Below are positions 24,660-36,059 of a stretch of 64,000 nucleotides of DNA, one piece after another. Every line of letters begins with the position of its first letter. The first letter of the stretch is position 1. This stretch comes from Margaritifera margaritifera (taxonomy: Eukaryota > Mollusca > Bivalvia > Unionida > Margaritiferidae): the NCBI GenBank assembly GCA_029931535.1, contig JAQPZY010001626.1, positions 4,397,501-4,461,500 of the forward strand. Reading direction: 5' to 3'. The notes beneath the pieces were generated by a model, which did not search any database, was not told where the DNA came from, and saw nothing but the letters and a program-made list of their open reading frames with translations. Position numbers and translations under genes: made by a program.

Positions 24660-25615
24660 TTTGGAATCTTCTTCAGTGAAAAGTATCCTTTCGTTGGATC
24701 CCTCTTCTTATATGTGCTCATCTCAATTTCTAGCGGTTACAAATCATCCATGAGGAAAAAAGGCTTTCTCGTGTCGACAACCTTTTTTATAAAGGAGAGA
24801 TAGTTACTGAATATAAATTTCGTTTTCAGGAGTCCAAAGGTGCGGATTTATTTCTTAGGGCCACCGAACAAAGTTCGAATTGCTCTTGTAATTTACTTAT
24901 TATACTGCTCATTTTCCTAATACATACACTTATATTGCAGACTCAGCTTTTTATATTTACACAATGCAAAACATGGTTTTTGCGTGATGATGTAGGATGC
25001 CATCAGTTTTAGCATCTTATAATATTTTTAGTACCTGTTCAATGATATCTTAAGAAAGAAGGTATGCATCTAATGAAGATAAGACACCAATATTACCTGA
25101 TCTTATCTGTGAGTATGTGAATGATTGTAAAGTAATAAGTTATAAGTGTTTGATAATATAACAAGATTGGCTGTTGTTCAGCTATTTTATTTTCGGAAGT
25201 CGATTTGGTAGTCATCTAGCAATCACGCGTCTCCAGCAAGTTATTTAGTGTAGTATTTATTATTGATAAATTATTTACACGTAAGAGCCAAAATATCTGC
25301 CTCCAAGAGATGATTTCCTTTCATTGCTGAACAAAAAGTCATTAAGTTCCCATGAGCATAGTTGACCACGACATTTGTGTGCGCAGTAGTTTTTAATTGT
25401 AGCACCATTGTTATCTTTCTTCTCTTTGCAGGTGTAAAAGTTTCCAATTGCCTATTATTTGGAAAGTCGATGCTGGTAAATAACAAGAATATTTTATTGT
25501 GATGTGATATTCGTATTGAAAGAGCCAACTCTTGCGATAGTGAAAATATAAATTTTCTCTCTAACAAGAATTCCTTCCATAATGTTTAATGAGGATATTA
25601 TTTATTTTAGACGAA
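24660..25615. other. No recognisable feature
   Basis: A 98-codon minus-strand open stretch (25271-25567) begins at a non-ATG codon and shows no domain. Confidence 0.55.
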
Positions 25616-25617
25616 TT

Positions 25618-26143
25618 TGTCCAAGCTAGTAAGGACCATTTAAAAACAAAGAACACAGCAAGCGAGTAAGGACCATTTAAAAACAAAGAACAGTCCAAGC
25701 TATTAAGGACCATTTAAAAACAAAGAACAGAGCAAGCTAGTAAGGACCATTTAAAAACAAAGAACGGAGCAAGCTAGTAAGGACCATTTAAAAACAAAGA
25801 ACAGTCCAAGCTAGTAAGGACCATTTAAAAACAAAGAACAGAGCAAGCTAGTAAGGACCATTTAAAAACAAAGAACAGAGCAAGCTAGTAAGGACCATTT
25901 AAAAACAAAGAACAGAGCAAGCGAGTAAGGACCATTTAAAAACAAAGAACAGTCCAAGCTGTTAAGGCCCATTTAAAAACAAAGAACAGAGCAAGCTAGT
26001 AAGGACCATTTAAAAACAAAGAACAGAGCAAGCTAGTAAGGACCATTTAAAAATAAAGAACACAGCAAGCTATTAAGAACCATTTAAAAACAAAGAACAG
26101 AGCAAGTTAGTAAGGACCATTTAAAAACAAAGAACAGAACAAC
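25618..26143. repeat. 37-bp minisatellite, about 14 copies
   Basis: AAGCTAGTAAGGACCATTTA plus AAAACAAAGAACAGAGC is repeated head to tail with few substitutions. Variant copies alternate AGAGC and AGTCC at the unit end, a higher-order pattern suggesting recent unequal exchange. There are no unique spacers, so it is not a CRISPR-like array. Confidence 0.97.
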
Positions 26144-26149
26144 TCTAAT

Positions 26150-26955
26150 TTTTGACTGACTGGCATGCAATCTTGGAAGGATTTATGAAATTATGGCGAG
26201 ATAGATAACTATTACTTCTGTAATTAACTTTTTTTTTAAAGTAACCGCTTTTATTCAGAACTCTTTACTTTGCATGTGTGGTGGACTTATTTGTTACGAA
26301 TTAAATTGCTACAATTATTCCTAAAGTAGAGTAGACATATTACCTAATAAAAGGCGATATCATTTTTCCTTCTTGTACTGTGAAATAAATATAATTAATT
26401 CCACACTATACGTCAGTTAGTTGAGCAGCAGCATTTTGTTAGCGTTGGTGAGGAAAAGAATGTGTTGTGTAACGGTCTCTAATTTCCGTTGGGAAAGGTT
26501 GCGTCATTTGTCCTCACCTATGTGTATTTTGTGGCCCAGGATATGTGCATTGTGGACCAAAGACTCTATATCAACAGTCGCGGATAGGTAGAGGTAAACA
26601 AAGCAGCATCTGCAATATTCAGAGTTCATTGCCTCCTCTTTACAAGTAAGAAATAATTTATGCTTTGTAAATTCTAAAGTTTTTCCACTGTGTGGATTTT
26701 AAAAAAGTCTTTTCCTTTGTATTTAATGGAATTCAAGCAAAATGATTTGAGTATTATCAGAAATTTTATGTTCCTACTAAATTTAATTTATATTTTGGCT
26801 ACCTTTTGGCTCATTGGATATTAGATCATTTACATTATTTTATGTGGCATTTTAAATACTGAACTTCTAGAAAAGTATGAAGTTCGCAAGCAGTTATACA
26901 ATATAATGATTTCATGTGTAATTTTAGATATAGAATGTTATTAATTTCATGGGTG
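26150..26955. other. No recognisable gene; one short dispersed duplicate
   Basis: A segment near 26598-26650 (AAAGCAGCATCTGCAATATT, then CAGAGTT..TTG..) is echoed at about 27108-27160 beyond the microsatellite cluster, suggesting an old local duplication. Nothing else was recognised. Confidence 0.5.
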
Positions 26956-26959
26956 TAAT

Positions 26960-27096
<137 letters not shown>

Positions 27097-27099
27097 GGT

Positions 27100-28045
27100 T
27101 GATTTAATAAAGCAAATCCGCATATGCAATTTTCAGAGTTGTTGGTCTTTTCTTTACAGATTTAGTTTGAACCTGGTCACCTCAAACGCCCCTGAAATGT
27201 AACACCTATTGCGTATCTCAAAGGAGTGACACCTCCAAGGTCACCGTGACGAGAGGAGATCAGCATGCTCTTACTATCTCTCCTTTGGATCCGGGCAGTT
27301 TCCCCACAAATACTTTATGAGAATCATAGTGAAAACATAACCCTTATGATCAACCGGCAACCAACTCAAAAAACCTTATCATAATAATTGGAGGACTCAA
27401 GGTTTTGTCATTATATATCTTAACACTATGGACTGAATTTTTTAATACGTTGATAGATAGATCAATGTGTACAATGGTGCTGGTGATTTGTTTTTTAAGA
27501 ACCTGCATGAAAAGTATAATAGGAGCTAATTACTCAGACCCGTCTCGGGACCAATAAAAGTAACCTTGTTGACATATTAATACTAAATAAAAAGCTAATA
27601 GAACTGTTACAGATGAAAAAAAAAAAAAAAAAAAAAGACAAAGGATTGATCGTCAGGATACAATGCTTACGGTTATCCAGAGCTAATCTAGTTTCCTGTG
27701 TTGGATGAAATGTGGACACGAGCGTATTGATATACAAATTAAACAATTTAAGAAATAAATAAGTAGTATAATACGAAAAAGAACCTTAACCTGCATAATC
27801 ATTGCAATGAAAAGGAAACCGCCAAACTTTGAGTACCATAATTATGACGATGTGACATTGATGTTTTTAGTAGCATTTTAAATGATTCTCAACTTCTACA
27901 TCGTAGTTTGAACAGCAACAATAGTTTTCCTTTACAGTGGACAATCCTCACACATTACTGCTACGTGTAACAATCAATAGAAACTTAATTACACACAACC
28001 AACTCATTTTGATTTGATCTCGCTTTACTCACTTTAGGTAACTTA
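27100..28045. other. No recognisable gene; poly-A at about 27617-27636
   Basis: Apart from a 20-nt A run nothing was recognised. The segment 27170-27310 is less AT-rich than its surroundings, without visible coding sense. Confidence 0.55.
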
Positions 28046-28050
28046 CATTA

Positions 28051-28158
28051 CACTTGTCACACTGTACAACATCATGGTGAAAACAGCGCTTACTGCTTGT
28101 TTGCACTTGTCACACTGAACAACATCATGGTGAAAACAGCGCTTACGGCTTGTTTGCA
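28051..28158. repeat. 53-bp tandem duplication
   Basis: CACTTGTCACACTGTACAAC plus ATCATGGTGAAAACAGCGCT is present twice in tandem with three differences. Confidence 0.92.
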
Positions 28159-28159
28159 C

Positions 28160-29245
28160 TTAATTAGTTTCCTGACACTAGCGTAGATAAAGATAGCCCC
28201 AATAAAAACAATTTTATCTTAATTTCGATGTATATGTATTAGTAATATAAAAAAAATACTAGCAGCATTATTTGCTGCTGTTGTGTTGGTGCTACTGACG
28301 GTGATTAGTAGTAACTTAGTAGAAGAGGGGTGAGCCTTATTAAGGGCAGTAGTGGTGGTAATAGTGGTGACGACTTTTTTTTGATCTGGTTTAGTTTGTA
28401 CTATGGTAATGGTGGTTGTACTAGAATCCGTACTACAAAAAGGGAACAAAAAATGATATCTCAAATATCATATTTCCCCAACAAATTGCATTTATTAAAC
28501 CACAAATAAAACTAATTAATTCTAAATGACAATTTACATGCTAAGAGTTTGCGATCTTCTATAATCTCAATGAACAGATGACCCAAAACATAATTGATAT
28601 ATGAAACTGCTCTTTTACCTTATTGTCAAATAACAAATTATTTAATATAGTTTATTTTCTGTAGATTTTTTTGCCTTAAAGTAATATTTTACAAAATTAC
28701 AGGATAATTGTTCAAGTAAGTTCCAAAGATAAATTAATTTGAATCCACGTAATGTTCTTTGAAGACAATAACACCTAATGACTACGGAGAAATAAAAAAT
28801 AAGAAAATTGACGAAAGGTTTTAGCACTTTACTGTGGTTTTACATTGACCAATAATTAATTAAATTTAACTAGTTATAGATAGACTATTCTTTGTGCTAA
28901 CAAAGGCGGTGTTCATCTATGTTCGAGGAGTTAGAATGTTTTTTATTAGATGTTTTGATTTTGGTGTTTATTTTGCAACAATTCAGTTTTCGTAGCCAGA
29001 ATGATGAAATAGACACTTAGTAAAGGTTCAACATATTTATCTAAAAATTGTTGGGGTAGATTATTTTGTATAAAACCAGAAACATCTCCTGAATATTCAC
29101 AAATCTTGACGATATAATATGAATAACAAATATCACACAAGTGCATTTGATAATGTACATAATACATGTAAATATAATACCTGTAAATATATATGTTGAG
29201 GTGTCGTTAATTCTGGAAACACGTTACAACCCATTTCGCTCTTCA
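28160..29245. other. No recognisable feature
   Basis: Open frames up to 81 codons are Ser/Thr-rich or short and show no domain. Confidence 0.6.
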
Positions 29246-29249
29246 TATT

Positions 29250-29400
29250 CAGGTTGAGTTAGAAGGTTTTATCCTCCTAGGGTTTTTGTGCATTTTTGTT
29301 GTTGTTGTTGTTTTTACTTGAAATTTACACCATATTGCCATTACTGTACTGAGGTGCCGTAAGCGCTTATACATACATACATATCGTATCATTCCTAATT
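29250..29400 (+). mobile_element. Probable LINE/SINE 3'-end relic
   Basis: A GTT run near 29300 is followed by TACTGAGGTGCCGTAAGCGC and a CATA tail. The GTGCCGTAA word and the CATA-type tail match the 3' end of the LINE remnant at 35160-35215, so this is likely a short 3' fragment of a related element. Confidence 0.4.
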
Positions 29401-29407
29401 TGGGAAG

Positions 29408-29945
29408 CGCGTTACATTTACTCTTTACACTATAACTGTACAATAAATATCATTATCTTTACTCGTTACACTATAACTGTACACTAAATATCATTACCTT
29501 TATTCTTTACACTATAAGTGTACAATACATATCATTAACTTTACTCTTTACACTATAACTGTACAATAAATATCGTTACCTTATTGTGTTACACTATAAC
29601 TGTTCAATAAATATCATTACCTTTACTCTTTACACTATAACTGTACAATAAATATCATTAACTTTATTCTTTACACTATAACTGTACAATAAATATCATT
29701 ACCTTTACTCTTTACACTATAAATGTACAAAAAATACCATTACCTTTACTCTTTACACTATAACTGTACAATAAATATCATTAACTTTATTCTTTACACT
29801 ATAACTGTAGAATAAATATCATTACCTTTACTCTTTACACTATAAATGTACAATAAATATCATTACCTTTACTCTTTACACTATAACTGCACAATACATA
29901 TCATTACCTTTACTCTTTACACTATACCTGTACAATAAATATCAT
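29408..29945. repeat. 41-bp minisatellite, about 13 copies
   Basis: CTTTACTCTTTACACTATAA plus CTGTACAATAAATATCATTA and C is repeated head to tail. Single-base variants (TTTATT for TTTACT; AACTTT for ACCTTT) alternate between neighbouring copies, hinting at an 82-bp higher-order unit in the middle of the array. Confidence 0.96.
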
Positions 29946-29949
29946 CTGG

Positions 29950-30400
29950 GACAAATATTTTGGTAGTCATGCATTGACATTATTTGCCATATCATGTTAC
30001 ATTTCCTTTATTTCAGTCATTAAAACAGGTCACGTGGGGGCAAGTTAAAACCAAATGTGTTCTTACCAAATTTAAATACCTGATTCGCCAAAATGTAAAT
30101 AGTTACAAATATACCGTTTTCTGTCTTTTTAAGCATATATTAGGATTATATTCTTTGATTTTGGTTTCAGTAACGAAACAGTATGTACATTGATATTTAC
30201 GTTTTTGTGTTTGCAATTGTTACTTGTTTGTTTCGTCCGCCTTGTACAAGGGATCCGTTGATCTATAAAGCACATGACCAGTTTCTCATACTTGCTGCAC
30301 TGTGCTTTGTCATGTCTGTTTCCTCTATAACTTTTCCATAACAAAAACGATCTCAAAGATCAGATGCATTTGGAAAGATTGTTATTTGCTATATAAAGCA
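29950..30400. other. No recognisable feature
   Basis: Short open frames only. Confidence 0.6.
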
Positions 30401-30401
<1 letters not shown>

Positions 30402-30456
<55 letters not shown>

Positions 30457-30457
30457 C
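30402..30457. repeat. (CA)n(TA)n microsatellite
   Basis: About 20 CA units followed by 7 TA units. Confidence 0.97.
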
Positions 30458-30459
30458 GT

Positions 30460-33400
30460 TCATTTGTGTGATGATAATAACATGTTGCAACTAGAGTACG
30501 TAATTATAATCGCAATCAATAAAAACAGTCAGCTTATTGACTCTTTTGGGGGAAAACGCCAATATCGGATATATTACTTTCAATAAATGCACATTATCGT
30601 TCATAAAAGAGGAAACCGGGACTAATGCTTATGAAACATCCAGCACCTGACTCGTCCACCACGTAGTTGAGCTCAAAAACATACGATTCCTCTTCACGAT
30701 GCGACAATGATGTTCTTAGTGCAAGATATTAGATTGCGGATGCAAAGAATCGTAAAATGTCATACATAAGAACAGATTAGGCTCTATCTACAAAACTAGT
30801 CAGCTTTAACATTCGTAAAATTGAACATGTTATTAGAGAAAAAGCTGAAGAAAAAAGTGGGGTTTTTTTACAATCCGCATAAGCAAATTCTCGATAAGAA
30901 ACGACTTTACAAACCCTTAATTATAAATCCTAGGTTTGCTTGCTTTGTATAATGCTATTCCCGTTTGCAGATAATCATAAACATTTCCTATGCAATAACT
31001 TTGTCGTTTGAATCATTGTTTCAAAGTCGAAGATTCACAGGTATATGAACTCGTTTCGAGAACCTTCGCAAAATTTGAAACTTGAATACCATCGAAACAA
31101 TACAAGAAAATTAGTTAGCATAAAACTTACATTTATTTACATCTAATGAAATACTTTAGTAGTCAGTTCAAAGAAGGTCAACGTAAGACAGAAGCGAATA
31201 ATCTAGAAGAGATATATTAAATTGTAATTGTGTTTTCCATCGCAGATTATATCAGAGCACTTGAAGAGAACAGCTAGGGTGTATTATATTGAATTTACTC
31301 AACAAACCAACGTAAATTTGTGAATAAAATCATCAAGTCACGTGTCTCAAAAAAAAAAAAAAATTCAAGTATGTTGATGCACGCACATATGACATGCAAT
31401 CCAAACCGATCCAAACCGGTCATGACCCTGTTTGTAGTTCCGCTTACAACCAGAACTACTCTGTTTATCATTTAAAATATTAGCATATTGTCCAAAAATT
31501 AATTTTAATTCTATATCGCTGAAAATATGTGTTGAAATTGATCAAATTTACTTTTGTTCAACAGTAAAAGCAGCTAAAACTCAATATGTACCGTCTCGAA
31601 ATAAAAATAATACGAAATTAAATGCTTAAACTAGGTTAGTTTGAGATTTAAGACTCAATAAGTGATGTTAGTCTTTCCTAATGTTCTTCTATGTTTTACA
31701 TTTTTTTTTCCTCGCCCCAAGGATACAGCAGCTAAAAGCATACCTCAAAATCAAAAGGAATAGAAGCACCATATACTGTCTCAGCTGGGAAACAACCAAT
31801 AAATATTTCTTGCTTCCAAAGACATTGGCTTCACTCTGCGACATTCCATATTCTAGCAACAAATGAAGGCGTACTTCCTCACGGCTTCCATCACTCGCTA
31901 TATTCAGTAACCAATACAACTTGACTTTGTTACTTCCAATGTAAATAACTCTGTTAGCTGTAAGGATCTTAAGAAAATACATTGTTTGCTTTAGGTTCTT
32001 TTCAAGTGAAACGTCATGGGTGATAAAAAGTGACTCATCGCGAAAAAAAGTTCTCAATATTTTCTAAATAGTTTCCTAAATCAGACCTGAAAATTATGGT
32101 TTCGACATTTAATAAAAATTCATTATAATTAAACCATTAAATAGCTTTTAGCATTATTTCATCAAAATATGAATACTACATATTATGTTTTATATCGCCA
32201 ATTGAGAACTCTAAGGTACACTCCCTTCACACACATTCAAGTCTCAATGTAATAGATCGGTAGAATTTTAAATTGATTCTTCTCTGTTTCCTTCATGGAT
32301 GAGTGAAAACATGTGCCTCGCTTGGAGAGGAAGGTCGTCTTTGGTATATGGTCCTGCAATTGGTAGGCCATTAAAAAGCGATAGAAGGGGTGTATTTGGA
32401 CTAAATGGATGCCTCTTTGCCTATATCAATAGATATCTCATTTAAGTCTTGTTATTGTTGTTTTGTTTGTTTGTTTTTTGTTTTTGTTTTTCTTTGTATC
32501 CAGTAAAAAATTTACATTTAACCCAGATCAATACTCCTGGAGAAATAGAAAAATATTTCCACTGAACATACAGTTCATTTTATTATATTACAAACAATCG
32601 CGCACGTATTAAAACAATTTTCTCGAACTGATGTTTGTGCTTAAACATTCTCTAAAAATTTGCTTTAATATTTGTGTCGAGCTCTCAATATTTATGCTCT
32701 TATGTGCGGTCATCAATACTGAATCTACTATACCGTCCTGTTCTCATAGACTGCTACATCGCTGCTTAATACAATATATGTAGATTGTAAAGGAAGTATT
32801 AGAATTCACTGGAAACAGGGTATTGATCGCTGGTAGTATTCATGCAAAACCATTCAAATTGTAGCAGTCGCCAAACATATCCCGTAGAAGAAAAACAAAA
32901 ATAGAAATAAATTGTAACATCTTACCTTTCCATATTCTTTTTTTCCTCGTGAATTCCGAGATTCGGGAAGTTCCCAAATCGGGAGAAATGCTATCCCTGC
33001 ATTCCGACCGCCATATTGATTTTCAAGCAATCCTGTTTCACTATTTGTAAGTACTAGAATTTGAGTTCCAATCAAGCAGACAGTTAAACACACAATAATA
33101 TTAAAATGTAAGATATATTTGTCCACAATATCGATTACAGATGTTCAAGAAGATGCTAATTGGAGCCCTGGTCGTAGAGGGAACCGTGGTCCCACAACCT
33201 GATGGCGTTATCATCTACAAGAACTAACTCATTGCAGGCTTTGAGTAGTCAAGCCCTCAACCAGAATTCTAAATGAGCGAATTATTGATCGATCGGCAGC
33301 AGCATGCGTGTTTCAGAAAGCAATAATAGACTACGTAGATGAGAATTGTAATATTTGTCTTAGTTTGGTTTCCAGTGGATTTGTTCAGTAAATGTTTTAG

Positions 33401-34590
33401 GTTTTACACGTTGCATACATGAATCTCGCATATATCATTGGAAAATGGAAGCAATCATTCCTATTGTAAGTTTCAGTTACAAAGCATCCGAATCAGTTAT
33501 TTTGTTTTCCTTCGTCCACTGAAAACCAGACAAAAACCGAACAAAGCATAACAGCCGCTGCATTTTTTCATGCATCACGTACACTTTGGATAGACTAGAA
33601 TTAAAGGTAAATCTTGATTTGTTCATTGGAAAGTTCACACTTCTTGGAGTGATGAAATGACTCCGTTGATTACATTTTAGCATGCTGACGTCTTGTTTTA
33701 AGAGTTGATTTTCCACCAGATTTTAAAAGTTTAAACAGGATTGTTGAATTAAATATACTGGGAATGATGCAGTTAAAACACTTTACCATGCTCCTGCGAT
33801 ATTTTGAAGTAGAATCTGGCAGATGGGCAATATCATATAAGCCAATTAATGAAATACATGGTTTTCTTTTATTTGGGAATCCTTGATTCTTACATATATT
33901 TTATTTATGTAAACAAGGCTTTTGAGTGTAGAAATAAATGTTTTTCATATAAATAGCTAATCTGAACATGTATTTTTCCACAAAGTTTAACAAAATATTG
34001 AAAATATTAAAATTTATTCTTCTGCTTTTTGACATCTATAATAATTAACACGAAGAGAGAAGAACCCTTTTCTCCTCTCAGAGACATTATTTGACATTCC
34101 CTTTTTATTCCCTGATCTATGTTAATATTTCATCTTCTCATGAACTTTTGCTCAATGTCAGATTTAAATTTTCACGCTTCGTACTATCAGCACAGTCAGT
34201 TGGGACTCTTGTTATAAACTAATAAAGATCCTCATAGATCCATATTTAATTCTCATTGACAATGGAGAATAAATACAATTGTTTATTGCTCTTCGAATGT
34301 CCTACTTATCAGCCAGAATGTGACTTAGGTGCATATTAAGAATCAATTTTCAATGTCCCAACATGGCTTACCAGTCTTTTAAATCCACGGGAATTGCAAT
34401 AAGTTGTATTTCTGTTTATTCTTATCCAAAGCTCACTCTGACTTAAAATGAATACATCTTCCGGCCTCAGAATCATAACACGTTTGAGTTTGAGTCTGAG
34501 AGTTTGTTTGACCAGTCACAAACGACGTTACTTTTGAAAGGTCGTCTCTGACTAGCTGACAGAGGAAATTCAATGTCAAACTCAGAAGTT
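30460..34590. other. No supported gene
   Basis: Two minus-strand open stretches were examined as possible exons: 32854-33126 (a hydrophobic start followed by a good donor AAG|GTAAGA) and 31689-32057. Neither has an ATG in frame or a convincing acceptor, so they are not called. A short poly-A occurs at 31350-31362. The rest is AT-rich DNA without recognisable repeats. Confidence 0.5.
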
Positions 34591-34599
34591 TTGGGATCT

Positions 34600-35215
34600 C
34601 CATGCCAGGATGGCTACAGCTTATAGGTTTGCCACTCGAAGAGAGTATACAATTTTAGTACTCTCAGATTGCTGAGCCCGTGACTCACTTACATTCTCTA
34701 ACATATATGTTAAATTATCCAGATTGTGCCGATCGTGTAACGGACACACATACCTGATCCATGAATACGTCCTGAAGGGTGAACCTCGAGCGGAATGCAT
34801 ACCATGCCAGTGCCCACTGACAGTGGAGCACATTTTTGTCGATTGTGTCCATTTCCACCTTGTAAAACAGAAGTATTTTGACGTCAACTGCTTGAAGAAA
34901 CTGTACCAGAACGTACCACCCGAGAAAATACTTGACTTCTTAAGGGAATGCGGTTTACACAACACATTTAAACATGTTTTAAGGATTTACATAAACCTTT
35001 ATCTGTTATTTAATATACATTTTACCGGATTCTGACATATTTACGTTTTATATTGTTGTACTTGATGCTTACATTTATTTGGAGTGGTTTATCTTGCTAT
35101 TTGTTTGTCATTTCATTATTTAATTTTTCCAACTTTACCTTTGGTTGGCACTTCATAGCCGTGTATGTGCTGAAGTGCCGTAAAACACTACTACATTCAT
35201 ACATACTTACATATT
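34600..35215 (+). mobile_element. LINE 3'-terminal fragment
   Basis: The plus-strand frame 34724-34996 encodes the C-terminal stretch found after the RT domain in many invertebrate LINEs: HTYLIHEYVLKGEPRAECIP, then CQCPLTVEHIFVDCVHF, then ILDFLRECGLHNTF. The C-x-C...H-x-x-x-x-C spacing resembles the family's zinc-binding CCHC-type motif. It is followed by a 3' UTR that ends CATAGCCGTGTATGTGCTGA then AGTGCCGTAAAACAC and a CATA tail. The RT and endonuclease are absent, as expected for 5' truncation at insertion. The LINE clade is not assigned. Confidence 0.7.
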
Positions 35216-35219
35216 CCCT

Positions 35220-35860
35220 TTCATATTCAAAATATCCCAAACTCATCACTCAAATAGACGGATAGATTGATGGAGATTAGTGTCGGGAAAATCGAAACTT
35301 TAAATAAAAGTTTGGCATAAAAGCTTGGACTATCTTCGATCTTCATATCTTTGGTAGCATTTTAAATATAAGAACAAGTTACTTAATTGCTGCATAACTT
35401 TGGCCTGAATCCCGACGCAACTGGAGAGGGTTGTATCTTCTGCTTATATTTCTTTCCTATTGTTTTTTTTAACAATCGCTTATCATTTATGACTGGGAGG
35501 AGCAAGTCTTGAGTCACAGTAACAAACATGTCGACAAAGACTTTTTGTGCAAATTTAAGGTTGAAAAATGAGTAAAACTATTAAAAATATGCATGGTTAC
35601 TAGATATTTTCAGTGTTTGATATTTTCGACCAGGTATTAATTTGAATAATACTGTTATTGGTTTTGACGTCACAAGGGAAATTATTAAAAAAACCTATTA
35701 TTCTTGTGTAGAAGGAAGTAGAGTATATTATTGTATTCTGGACTGAGGGATACTGTACTTGGTATTTCGGGGGGGGGGGGGGCAGGGGGTAAATTATGAT
35801 ATTACACAGTGTGTGGTTGAATGTTTTACAAAAAAACTACCGTCAGTACTCGCGTATAAG
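35220..35860. other. No recognisable gene; G12 homopolymer at about 35770
   Basis: Contains one run of about 12 G residues (35770-35781) in otherwise AT-rich DNA. Confidence 0.6.
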
Positions 35861-35865
35861 TAGGA

Positions 35866-36030
35866 TCCAACTGCAAACTGCATAAACCCAGATCTGCCGT
35901 CACATGATGCACCGGCAGCTATGGGTTTATGCAGTTTGTAAGGAATAATCTGTAGAATAAACCTAGATCTGCCGGCGCATTATGCGCCATGGCAAATCAG
36001 AGTCTATGCTGTTTGCAGTCTGAACCGATT
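35866..36030. repeat. Two adjacent hairpins built on an AAACCCAGATCTGCCG motif
   Basis: The first (about 35875-35940) is a near-perfect stem: CAAACTGCATAAACCCA..CTGCCG pairs with its inverse around a 13-nt loop containing CATGATG. The second (about 35950-36022) is a decayed version with AATAAACCTAGATCTGCCGG, a GCGCATTATGCGC palindromic loop and an inverse arm ending GCTGTTTGCAG. Two copies of the same foldback unit lie side by side, just upstream of the 36-kb LINE. Confidence 0.75.
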
Positions 36031-36059
36031 TATTAGCGAATACAGACGGTAAGTGAAGA

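Noticed and set aside
25618..26143. CRISPR-like array
   Set aside because: Head-to-tail minisatellite with no unique spacers, in a eukaryotic genome.
29408..29945. CRISPR-like array
   Set aside because: Units abut directly and vary by point changes only; it is a minisatellite.
31689..32057. 122-codon minus-strand frame as a following exon of the same gene
   Set aside because: Begins at TTG, has only a weak acceptor and no recognisable domain; depends on the rejected first exon.
32854..33126. Signal-peptide-like exon with a good donor site (AAG|GTAAGA), minus strand
   Set aside because: The apparent first codon is GTG; there is no ATG in frame and a stop lies just upstream without an intervening acceptor.
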